Part shown: positions 45,043-55,600 of the stretch, piece after piece
How the letters are laid out: every line of letters starts with the position of its first letter
Numbering within the stretch: position 1 is the first letter of the stretch
Assembly (NCBI RefSeq): GCF_033439725.1
Contig: NW_026944387.1
Span: forward strand, 310,001 to 374,000
Length of the DNA: 64,000 nt
Origin: Neurospora tetraspora
Taxonomy: Eukaryota > Ascomycota > Sordariomycetes > Sordariales > Sordariaceae
Direction: 5' to 3'
Notes under the pieces: model-generated
Told to the model about the DNA's origin: nothing
The model's input: the letters and a program-made list of their open reading frames with translations, nothing else
Databases searched by the model: none
Position numbers and translations under genes: made by a program

Positions 45043-46111
45043 TTTTCGTGTGGATGCGTCTAGCTTGATACCGCGGTACTGGCTTTTGTGCCCACAGGGC
45101 GGGCACTGGATGTGGGAAGTCAGAGTGTCCACGCTGGTCGGTGGCGTTGGAGTGAGGGATAGACGGGAGAGACGGGGAGGGGCGGAAGCGTGGAAGATGA
45201 GGGGGTTGTGGGTTTTGAGAGGAACAAGGGGGGAGAGAGGTACATAAGGCCACGAACTGCGGCAAACTTCCAGGTTGGAAGAGCGGACGAGATATCCCAT
45301 AATTACATAAGTCTCTGGTTCCTCCATCACATAGTACCTTAGTTGGGTTGCTGAGTTTTACCGAACCCCCACTAAGTAGTCTCAATAGGTATTCTTGGAC
45401 ATTCCTGTCTTCGGTTCTCGCTTATGAGCCATATCCCATTATCTTCTACTCATGTTGTTTATCATCATCATCCACCTTCTCACGGCGCCAACGGACCAAA
45501 ACCACTTCACCAAAAAGGCTGACCGTGTTTTCATGAGAAAAGACCTTTTTTTGTCGCATTTTTTCCAGGTCGTTTGTGCTCTAACACCTCCAGCTTCTTT
45601 CCTTCTCAGGTATATTCCAAGTGCTGGTAATGATGTGACCTGCTAGGAAAAATGCGAGAAACAACTCATGAAATGGAGCCTTGGGAAACCGATTGCGAAT
45701 ATGGTTGGACGGTGATGCTTCTTCTACCTCTATCTAGTATTGGATCTGATGGTAATGACTGTCCAGTAAACATCTGCATCCTCTCCCGCCTCTGTTCTCG
45801 CTGTTGTTCTCATCTGCTTCCCTTCCATCATTCTGCAGATCCAGAGTTCCGGATGTGTCTTGATGTGACAAGTATCCATGCCTTCCAACATCAGTTTAGG
45901 AGCAAGCTAATCGTGTCGGAACATAAAAAGAAAAACAAGATTTCGCTTAATATCAAAAATCCCATGTTCGCTTCCCCGATCCACAAACCATCCGTCTCAC
46001 AAAGCATCCAGTCAAACAGGTGCAGCTCTCCCCTCCTTCTACCAACCGGTTTTCTTAACCACAACACGGTAACTGTTCAGGTCTCAGGAAGAAGGAACCT
46101 TGAACACACTC
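45043..46111. other. Intergenic between convergent genes
   Basis: 1.07 kb without a recognised gene; 3' flanks of the membrane protein gene (plus) and the small hypothetical gene (minus). Confidence 0.55.
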
Positions 46112-46621
46112 TCAATCAAACTCCACGGGCTCTCCGCAATAAACCGAACCCGTTCTGGCATCATCCATGTCCACATCATTATCCCTAGATTGGCTCCAAG
46201 TTAACAAGAGCTCCGCATCCCAAGTTACCTGATCCTTCTCCTCAGACGATATGCGAAGCAGCTGTGTAGTCTCCGTGTTCTTTCTCAGAGAATAATAAGT
46301 GATCGCAGAAGATCCTACCATGAGAATGGTGGGGCCGTTTAGGTGGCTGTAGTCCTACTCCTTCAGTTCACGCTTTGGGTAGCACCCGAATTTAGCTGAC
46401 TTTCATACCGCTTCTGGGTCGAAGAACGGGTCACGATCGAATGCATGATGGAAGTAGCCATCCCGCGGCATTATATAGCTCGTCTGCGTGTAGACATCCT
46501 CTTGAGATTGAGAGCCTGCAGGTATGGATGGTGATATGTCCAGATCATCTTTGAGCTCGGCAGGGGACGACTCCGAAGGTGATAACACTGTTCGTAGTAG
46601 AACTAGTCTGTGAAGGTCCAT
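46112..46621 (-). CDS. Small hypothetical protein, two exons
   Basis: Exons 46409-46621 and 46112-46354 (54-nt intron, GTATGA donor, GTAG acceptor) join in phase 0 and give 151 residues starting MDLHRLVLLRTVLSPSESSP. The protein is acidic with a segment PTILMVGSSAITYYSLRK, and ends GSVYCGEPVEFD. No family is recognised. Coding-like sequence just upstream (46680-46905) includes a hydrophobic WVGIAIASTSILLSLV stretch and may be a missed 5' exon, which would turn this into a membrane protein. The gene is assigned by splice fit alone. Confidence 0.45.
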
Positions 46622-47525
46622 GTTGAGGGTTGTCGCTGCGGCTCGTGTCTAACGGTTGGTGAATGACTGGAAAGGTATGCTAAGGATGGGTGACGAGACT
46701 CAGCAATATTGAGGTTGATGCTATTGCGATGCCTACCCACGCTCCTGTTGGTATTCTGATGCGGAGTGAGCGGTAAGGATCGGATACATCGGACACGGTA
46801 TCATTCCGACAATCACAAGTCGACGCCAACTTTGCCGTGTAGATTGGATGCGGTAGAAGATCGATGTCGTGTATCCTGCGGGTACTGCGAGTGACTTCAT
46901 ATTAGAAATGAGTTAAAGAGGAGTGGAAGTGAAGGGCAGAATGGGGAGGGAGAGACATACCGAGGCTTGACGGTAACACTCAACAGGTTGTCTCAGCAAA
47001 AGCGTGTGGAAATGGGGGCCAGTCAGATGATGCAAAGTGAATGATGTTTGATCCAAAAAAACAAAACGATCGTGTTTGATGATGGAACGAAGAAAAAGAA
47101 AAAGGTCAAACCGATTTGGGAATTGAAAGGTAAAACGGAAACGGATTGACCACCGAGGCGGATGGTTTGCAAGTCAAAAAAGGATGCTTACAACCTTGAT
47201 GTAGATGCGGAGGAGACGGGATCTGTCGATGGCAGGAATGGGAGACAAAGGCCACTGCAGCCGTTGCGTTCCAGCCAAGGGTTGTGGTGGTCACAGTTTC
47301 CAGGTCGGAAGGCAGAGGAAGGAAAAGAGAAGGAGCGGAGGAGGTGGACTTTCCATCATTTTGACCTCACTCTCCTTATCTTATCGTTCAAATCCGATCA
47401 GATGAGCTCACTCAGGTCTTTCTCCCAAGTCCCAGCTTCACCTTCCACATCCTCGTGTGTCTGGCACTCCTTCCTACGAAGCGTTCAAGCGCTCCAGTTC
47501 CCCTGCACACCCACGTCCATCGCTA
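46622..47525. other. Intergenic with possible missed exon
   Basis: On the minus strand 46680-46905 is open and reads IHDIDLLPHPIYTAKLAS, then SDPYRSLRIRIPTGAW and a hydrophobic stretch. No ATG in that frame is seen; an ATG at 46900 opens a different frame. The rest is unremarkable. Confidence 0.4.
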
Positions 47526-49081
47526 TCAGCTCCCCTCCCGCAGACCCAAATCATACGCCTCCTGAAACCTGGGCGCCAAATACACAGTAATGTACGGCCC
47601 CGTCCGATCCGAGTAGGAAAACGACACCCATGTATGCGTCCCCGGCGCCTTCTTGAAATCCACATGCGGACTGTTTTCTCGTTAGCAACCACTTTCCTCA
47701 CTCCCAAACCCCCTCACCTCCCACACTGCAGCTCGAATCAGAAGAAGACAGGTTGTACTCACAAAGCCTCCCTAATCGCCTCCCCATACCCCCCTTTCCC
47801 CAACTCTCCCCACCCAAACCCCCTCCACACCTCCTCCAGTCCCTCAATCACAGCTTCCTCCGTTTCGAAAACCTGCATCAGTGGCAGATAAACCTTCACC
47901 TCCGGCTCCTCCCTCCCCGGACGCATCTCATAGCTGGTAAACCCCATCCAATAACTATTCCCCCTACTCTCATACCGACAGGGTTTGCTCACGTTTTCCG
48001 TTGCGTCGCTCACCGGTGATCGGTCCCCACGCAAAAGGTGGTAGATACTTCTCAGAATCTCCACGCCGCGCAACGTCTCGGGGGAGGTCACGCTGCCGCC
48101 GAGCGTCATTGCGTCGCGCATCACGTTGAAGGCATTGCTGGGCACGAGGGTGTACAGTTTCACACGCGCGCCCTGGTCGGGAGAGACGGCGTCGATGCCG
48201 AAACAACTTGGTGTCATTACTGACGCCTTGGAAGCGACGTACTGTTCGACTAGGTCGAGAGAAGGTTTCAACTCCTCACTTTTCGTCCGGATCCCCCTCA
48301 GCGCAGAAAATAGCACCTGATGAGGGGACAACCCCGTTACCAAACTCTTTGGTCCTGCGAAAAAGTAAGGCTTCAACACCCTCTTCTCTCCAGCGCACCC
48401 GATGGCGATGGCAGCGTGCTCCGGCGGTAATTGCCCCGGGACAAGTCTCTCCCTCAGCACAGCCCGCTCCTCCGGCGATAAGTACATCTGCTCTTTAACT
48501 TCATCATACCAGGTTAAATCCGCTGTTGTCTCGCCCTTCCCCTGACACTCCTTGGCCAGCAAAGGGAACAACCTCTTATACCCCTCTTGGTTCGTGGGGT
48601 CTTCTGCAGTGGTTCCATCCGGGGGTATCGGCTCGAAGCTAAACCTCAGCGTCCCCTTGACCTTTGGTGATGAACTGGAGCTAGCGGGGGCAGAGCAAAA
48701 GTTCCAGGTTGGTCGGTAGGGGGAGCCTTCGTAGTTCAAGGGGGAGCGCAGCCGGTAGGAGGAAAAAGGGCGGGGACCGAGGTTGGGGATGACGTTGTTG
48801 CGGAACCAGGAGATGTGGAGGGATTGTTGGGAGGGGGTGTAGGATTGGGAGTGGGAGAGGAGGGAGGTGAGGGAGGGAGCGCAGGCGGACCACCAGTAGC
48901 GGTGGTTGGGGTTGTTGCTGTCATACTGGGAAATGCGAGGTTCGCTGGTGGATGAGTTATTGCGGGCTTGGATCAGGCTTCGGATGTTTGGTGGTGATCG
49001 AGTTGAAGGATATGCTGGCCGTGTTAGGGGACTGATAGGAATGGCTCTGTGGGAGGCAAGCTGTCTCATTTTGTGATTCAT
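47526..49081 (-). CDS. DMATS-type aromatic prenyltransferase
   Basis: Two exons (47763-49081 and 47526-47670; 92-nt intron with TTGCTAACG branch) encode 487 residues. The family transfers dimethylallyl or similar groups onto tryptophan, other indoles or phenolics in secondary metabolism. Recognised blocks: YWWSACAPSLTSLLSHSQSY near residue 65, LGPRP and PLNYEGSPYRPTWNF, CFGIDAVSPDQGARVKLYTL, VKVYLPLMQVF, and after the intron HTWVSFSYSDRTGPYITVYL. The recurring K-x-Y and T-V-Y strands correspond to the Arg/Lys and tyrosine shield that holds the prenyl diphosphate in the ABBA barrel. Start: the first in-frame ATG (49081) gives a 60-residue Ser/Pro/Arg-rich leader not needed for the fold. No polyketide or peptide synthase gene is visible in the window, so the acceptor is unknown. 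Confidence 0.88.
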
Positions 49082-49445
49082 TGGAGCCAAGAAAGAAAGA
49101 GGCGATTGGAAGAGGAAAATACGTTATGGATCGCACCTTGGCTGGTCCAAAAGGGCATGACAAAAGGGGCCAAATGGAAAGGTGAAAGTAACGAGGGTGA
49201 GATGCACGAAGGAAAGATGAGATGACGTTGAAATAAACACGTGGACCCGATGACAATCCACGCTTCCATGCATGGCCGGACCGGGGGGTATGATCCCCAC
49301 TTCAACGGAGATCAGTCACCATCAGCCGCCCCAATAACTGACCTTGACGATGATGTTTGTCTGATTCGAGATAATGAAAGCGAACATCTGCCATTTCATT
49401 CATAAAACATCATCAACAACCTACCTACCTACGTAACCTCCCTCT
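49082..49445. other. Short spacer between co-oriented genes
   Basis: 364 nt that must hold the DMATS promoter and the end of the upstream gene. A (CTAC)n run CCTACCTACCTACGTA occurs near 49420. Confidence 0.55.
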
Positions 49446-50424
49446 TCACTCATCATCATCCCCCTTCTTCGGTTTAACCACCTCCTTCACAGCCTCATAC
49501 GCCTCCCTCCTCCTCTCCTCATTCCCCTCCACCCTCCACTCCTCCAAATACCCCGGCACCTCTTCCACTTTATTATACCCCGCCCTTACCGGCTCCCCAA
49601 ATGTCATCCAAGCCGGCACCACCCCGACCCACGTCTTTTGTCTTAGTTCCTCATCATTCAAATCCCCCCGTTCATCATGCGGCTCCCCACTTCTAATCTT
49701 TGCACTCCCCGCCTTGATCTTGACTCTCAAAATACTGGTCGATTGCATCTCCGCGTTATTGGGCGGGGTGCGGGTGTTTTGATACCGCTGGGGAACAACA
49801 CTGTTGGTTACGAGTTCCATTGCCCAGAGCTTTTCGGCGGGGTCGGTGACGGGTACCCCAAAACCGAAGAGGATGGCGGAGCGGTAGTTGTAGGAGTGCG
49901 AGTTGGGCGTGAGGGAGAGGACGTAGCCGTCTAGGAGGGTGGCGGTGAGGGTGAGGGGGATGCCCTCGGAGGAGGAATCTCGAGAGAGGTTCATGAGGCG
50001 GGAGGAGACATAGCTGGATATTTTGGTTAGGCGGGGCTTGGTAGAGGTTATGGAGTTGAAGGGAAGGGAGGAGAGGGAAGAAGGTAGAAGGGCATGGGAA
50101 GAAAGAGAATGGATGACAAACCCGTGGAGGTAAAGGTCGAGGACGTCGCCTAGGTCGGCGGAGGGACGGGAAAAGGAACCCATTTGGCCGATCATGGGGA
50201 GGACGGCGGGGAAGGGGGAGGTGGAGTCTTGGAAGGCGACATTGATGAAGGGCGAGGAGTTGATGATGCCGTGGATGGTTTCGAGGGAGTAGCGGGCTGG
50301 ATGGTGCATGGGGTTAGCAGTGAGATGGTGAAATGAGTGATAGGCAGGGAAGTCTACCTCTGTCATTGAGTCGCTTGACCGTGCTGTACGGCTGTTTGGG
50401 GTATTCGAGCTCGTGAGAAGGCAT
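49446..50424 (-). CDS. Flavin-nucleotide-binding protein (pyridoxamine-phosphate-oxidase-like)
   Basis: Two exons (50358-50424 and 49446-50296; 61-nt intron, branch TGCTAACC) encode 305 residues beginning MPSHELEYPKQPYSTVKRLNDR. The split-barrel FMN-binding fold of the Pyridox_ox_2 group is indicated by ARYSLETIHGIINSSPFINVAF, DLYLHGFVIHSLSS, GIPLTLTATLLDGYVLS, NYRSAILFGFG and EKLWAMELVTNSVVPQRY, followed by a WVGVVPAWMTFGEPVRA block. Members are small FMN- or haem-binding proteins of largely unknown substrate. The C-terminus is charged (VKEVVKPKKGDDDE). It lies 364 nt upstream of the DMATS gene on the same strand; a shared pathway is possible but unproved. Confidence 0.85.
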
Positions 50425-52626
50425 TTTAGCGGGTGATGAGGTGAGGAGTGCTGAAGGTCACGACAGGTTCTTTGTCACTGTTGAGAACACTTGGATGGTG
50501 GAATTGATGGGCTGCTTTTTTATCTGAATTTCTTCGACTTCCGAAATGAAAAAGTGAAAGGTTATGACACATCCACCCGTGACTCACGATGCAGGTCATC
50601 TGTTGATCCTACCAACGGGAAGGTGTGAGGAAATCAACATGCTGATATGGCAAGTGAGTGGTGATAAGCAGAGGAGCGGGGAGATGAGGAGTAACGCCAG
50701 CGGAACGGGCACGCCATCCCGGATGCGGCCCGAACATGGGTCCGGCTTGACTCGGCTTTGGCCATGGGGGATGGATTTCACGCCTTTTGGATGACATGCT
50801 CATGTACCTAGTGCTATCGATGACAGCAGATCGAGGAGGTTTGTAGAAGAACTGTGACGATTAAACGAGGGCGTTTTCATCCATTGGTAGTTGTGATGCC
50901 ATTTCAGCATACCCCATCTATTCATGTGTTGCCAAACTGGGAGATACCGTTCTTATTGATATGGGCCTCATCACGGACTTCCGTGGTGCTTAAGATCGAG
51001 TCAACGAGGTGATGTCCAGTGACCACACCCGAGGAAACGGATGACGGAAACAACAAACTTCCAAAATGAAAGGACTAGCGTGTTTGGTGATGCTCCAGGA
51101 TGAGTCGTTTCTTTCGTTGAGGCGAGCTATATCAGACTCATTTATACATGGTGGTGGAACGGAGAGGAAAGAATGAAGAACGAGATGAGGACGAATTGAC
51201 AATGACAAAACGAAAAGAGGGGCTCCCCCACACGGAGGTCGACCCCACCATACGGCTCCACCCCCAGGAACTCCTTGCTCTCATTGGTCAGTGCACGGAC
51301 CCCTTGAATTGTTCCCTTTCGCAAAGTCACTTCGTCTCTTCTTCACTTTGTCATCTCGTGTCCGCCTTCATTCAACGTCGTCGCGACTGAAGTTCAACGT
51401 CGTCGCGACTGAAGTTCAACGTCGTCGCGACTGAAGTTCAACGTCGTCCGATCGTCACCACACTTGAAATACGAGAAGGGATGACCACGGCACCCCGATC
51501 GCTTTGTTTATTCTTGTGCTTTCCTCGGGCCTTGCCGAGTTCAATTGATCCAAACCATGTCACGGCCTCGGATCGCGATCTTGTTCTTCGCGTCATCAGA
51601 ATCTTCCGACAGTCACATCTCAGATGGATACAAACAATGTCCCGGAAATGCTGCCGAGATGGCGACAATGCTATACTCGGACAACTTAAGGACTGACCAT
51701 GGGCGGAATACGAACTGTTGGGAGTTCACCGTGCTCTTGGACCACCCCGCGATTGCGTCAACATTACCGCCACTGCCACCACATACGACCATCAAGGACG
51801 GCCACAAACACTCGATCCAATATTTCCAAGATCCATGCGCACGAATCTTTCTTTCCAGATGAAAGAATGCAGCAGCCGCACGGAGATTTATCAAGATCCA
51901 GTCCAGGTGGCCCAGATCCAGACCCCTTGCAAGTGCCAGAGCGTAATGGAACGTCTTGGGTTTCGGCTGAAACACCTCCAAGGGGCATAAAGGAGGCATC
52001 ACCACCATTAACACAACTCTATTATTGTCAGCCTCGCCTCCTCAGCCAATCACCCTCCAGGCCTTGTTCCAGCATAAAGAACAATTACGCCACTCCTGGT
52101 GCACTCCCCTGCACCGCTCCTGTTTGAGCTTGTGCTCCCGTGAGCTTTCCCCGGCCGACGGACTCGTGATGCTGGGATCCCCGGGTCCACGGCAACACCA
52201 GATTTTCTTGGGTCACGATACTAGACATACTACATCCGAGTCCAAGTTGGGGGCTTGTTTCCTTGGCAGCCGCCCCAACACCGGTTCGTTGGTAGTCAGT
52301 CTGATACACACACCCGGCCGGTTGGCCACTGTTCAAAGAAACTGTTCTACTCTCCTTTCTCTCTCCTTCTCCTCTCTCCATCTTGAACTGGCGTTTGGCA
52401 ACTCTGTACATCGCTTGAACCCCCCAAAGCATGTCATTGCCGCTATTCACAACTTCATCTTCACAGTAACGCAAGGCCCGTCGATATGATACATTCTTTT
52501 TGACTAATTCTTTTCTATCAAGCGTGTTCTTCTTTTTTGTTGTGATACCCCCATTGACTGGGGTTCCCTTCTTTCCGCCCGTTGATATTCGATTCTGCCA
52601 ACTGACCATATCCACTCTTGTTCACC
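50425..52626. other. Intergenic region with a short tandem repeat
   Basis: 2.2 kb without a recognised gene, between divergent genes. It holds the 22-bp repeat at 51371. From about 52320 the + strand turns pyrimidine-rich, the likely leader and promoter of the long membrane-protein gene. Confidence 0.55.
51371..51449 (+). repeat. 22-bp tandem repeat, 3.6 copies
   Basis: Units beginning TTCAACGTCGTCGCGACTGA start at 51371, 51393, 51415 and 51437. Full copies are identical. Each contains the palindrome-like core GTCGCGAC. Confidence 0.9.
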
Positions 52627-55600
52627 ATGGCCGTCAAAGGCGCCACCGAGGCCCTCGTTGCGGCTTTCACTTTGTCAGTTCATGCATGGTCAGTAGACAA
52701 CATATCACTCACACAAGCTAACATGTCAACAGTGGTCTTGTATTATACGCCGCGACGGCGGCTCTCGCTCTCTACGCAAAAGGTCATGGCACTGCGATAC
52801 TTCGGGACGGCCAGAGGCTGGTCCTCGTCGGTTTTCTGTCGACCGCTGCCCTGTGGGCACTTAGCGATTTTATTTCTATTCTACTCAAAGTCGACAACTC
52901 GTCGACACATTGCCAGATCGGCATAATATTCGCTACCATCTTCGACCAACTTGCCCGATTTTCCATCGAACAATACCTTCACTGGGCGCAGAACACAGGG
53001 GAGAAGGTATCCGCCGTGCAGATCATCGCCCAACTCCTAATACTCGGTCGACTCGTTGCTGGAGGCGTGTTTGTTGGATTCACTCGACCCCAAACCGATT
53101 CTTTCTGCGTCGCTGCCTCTTCCGAACTTCCCATTTCGATTGCCGTCATTTCCATGGACGCCGCCATTTTCTTTTGTCTCATCTCACGCGCCTTGGCCCA
53201 GAACACTCAGCTCAACACCGAATCTCAGGACGCTAGGCGGAAGGCGCTGTTTTGGGTTATGTTTGGTCTGGCTGTTTGGATCGCGACCAGCGTAACCTTA
53301 CACCTTGGTTTCCGTTATGTTGCCCTTGTGGTCAGAACCGCTCTGCCTGCCATCGGCCTGACCATCCTAATCAGTAAGTGCCATTATTCTGGATATTGAT
53401 CCCACTGGCTAACTGTGTACAGTCATCCTTACTGTCTGCTCTGGCACCCTCGGCTCCGCCAGCATGTTGCGATCCAAATCTCCCGAAGCGCTCTCTCCTC
53501 GTCGTGTCGAAATCAGTCGCGATATCTCCTCATCCGATCCCTACTTTCCCGGCGGTAATTACCAAGATGTCAAGGACGCAGCCATCAGGTCCGAGACAGC
53601 ATTCATCAACCCTAGAGAGGCACCAGCGACAAACAACCAACCTACTTATGGACTCCCGACGATCTCGCTGCCCATCACTGGAGTGGCTGGCATGGGCGGA
53701 GTTCCTATTGAAGGACAGCTGTTTCCGCCTATCCGAGCAAATACCGCCCCTACGGTTCGAAGGAACAGGTCCGTTAAGGCTGCTGTTGGTCTCCATAAGG
53801 GCAGCCTCCATAAGAAGGGGGCTTCGGCCGGTGCAAGGTTGCAGATCAGCAATCCCATTCTCCAGGACACCGGCAAAAGTCCGCTCGATAAGATTCCTAC
53901 TGTGGACCTGCAGGATGCCATGAGGGCAGAGAGGGAGCGAAGGGAGAAGTTGCTCAGGCAAACGAGCCAGGCCAAGAGGGAGATGAATATGCAGCCGTCA
54001 GCAATGGATCCCAGAGAGGGCGTGAACAGAGCTGTGAGCTTGAAGAGAAAGGAGGTTGGATCACCAGTTTCGTCCGGCTCTTCTCTTCGTCCGGAAAACA
54101 TGGGGATGAGTTCTTCAACACAACTGTCGCCAGGAACGAGTGGAATCAGGCAAAGATCACCGCGCCAGTCGCCAAAACCATCAGAGGCCTCGAGACAGTC
54201 CACTTTCCCGTCTCGATCCGTGTCCCCTCCCGAGGACTTCGAACAACCGCTGCCGAATCTCGATATCCGTCCTTCGAGACAGTTACCTCCCTCCCCTCCC
54301 GCGCCACCACAGGAGAGGCCCTTGACTGTACTTCAAAGGCGACCCACTACTGGCTTGCCATCAAACCCCAAATCCAGAGCATTGAACCTAGAACAGGATG
54401 CACCCGGCGCAGAACGTCAGCAGACTGTTCTTTTCCTTAATAATGTCATCTATGACGACCCCGCCCTTGTACATGACATTCTGCAGGGTTCCGATGACAG
54501 GACCATCAACAAGCCTCAATCTCCTGGGACCCCTGAATCGGTTGTACACCGACCTCGGCCCATTCCGAGAAAGGTGGCCGATCCTAATCCTTTTGCCGGG
54601 CATAGGAGGAGTAAATCTAGCGGCTCGTTAGTGAAGAAGTCCGTGTATATGTCCGAAGACATGCCGCCGCCCCCCGCTCCTCCGAAGAGTGCAGGTGCAG
54701 GAACTCGCCCGCAACCGAACCGGACCAGGAGCATGACGGTCACCGAGAAAATCGCACGCATGTACCCTGGTGAGATGCCAAATAAAATGCCACCAGTTCC
54801 CGAGGTTCCTGCTGTTGCCAGTTCCTACCTTCAATCTCCCTCTTCAGTGGACTCCGAGGAGGTGCGCCAGCCGAGCCAACCAACAAAAACCACAGCCAAG
54901 ACCGAGAACATTTCTACCATCGTTGAGGAGTCGAGAAACGGTACCGAAAGCAAGTACGAGACAGATATGGCGGCAAAGCGGGCATCATCCCCAGTTATTC
55001 CTGTCAATCCACCACGAGAGTCGATGTATAGTGAGGGTTCGCAATCGCCTGATGAGGCCGATACAACCTGGAGCTCCGTCCGCTATACACAAGTCACTGT
55101 TGGCCTTGCTGTGGCCCAACCTATGCCTCGGCCAGTGGTAAAGACTGTTCGTCAGGAGAGCGAAACCAAGCTTCAACCTGAGGTTCCTCCAGCCAGTCAA
55201 GAACCTGCAAAGGAAGTGAAGCGCCCAGAAGTCAACACTGCGGTCGTAAACAAGCCAGCACCCAAGCAAACCTCTCCAGTGCAAGCTCGCCGGGTCGGTG
55301 ACAAGTGCCCCGTTTTCTCTGATAGGAAGTCAAGAATCAGGATGCCACCTCCTTCCCCTCTGCCGTTGAACGGGCCTCGCAAGAACACGGTCATGGTTCA
55401 GGCCGAGCCTTCACCCCTTGAGTCTCCAGAACATGCACTCCGCCAGATTCAGGAACAGCTTAAGAAGTTTGAAGAGCCCGTGACCGGGGCTTACTCGAAG
55501 GACCACACTGAACGCCTCGCGCTACTTGAGGATTTGGAGAAGGAGATGGGTATTCACGAGAATCACTGGCAGGAAATGAAGCATGATATGGGCCGTGATT

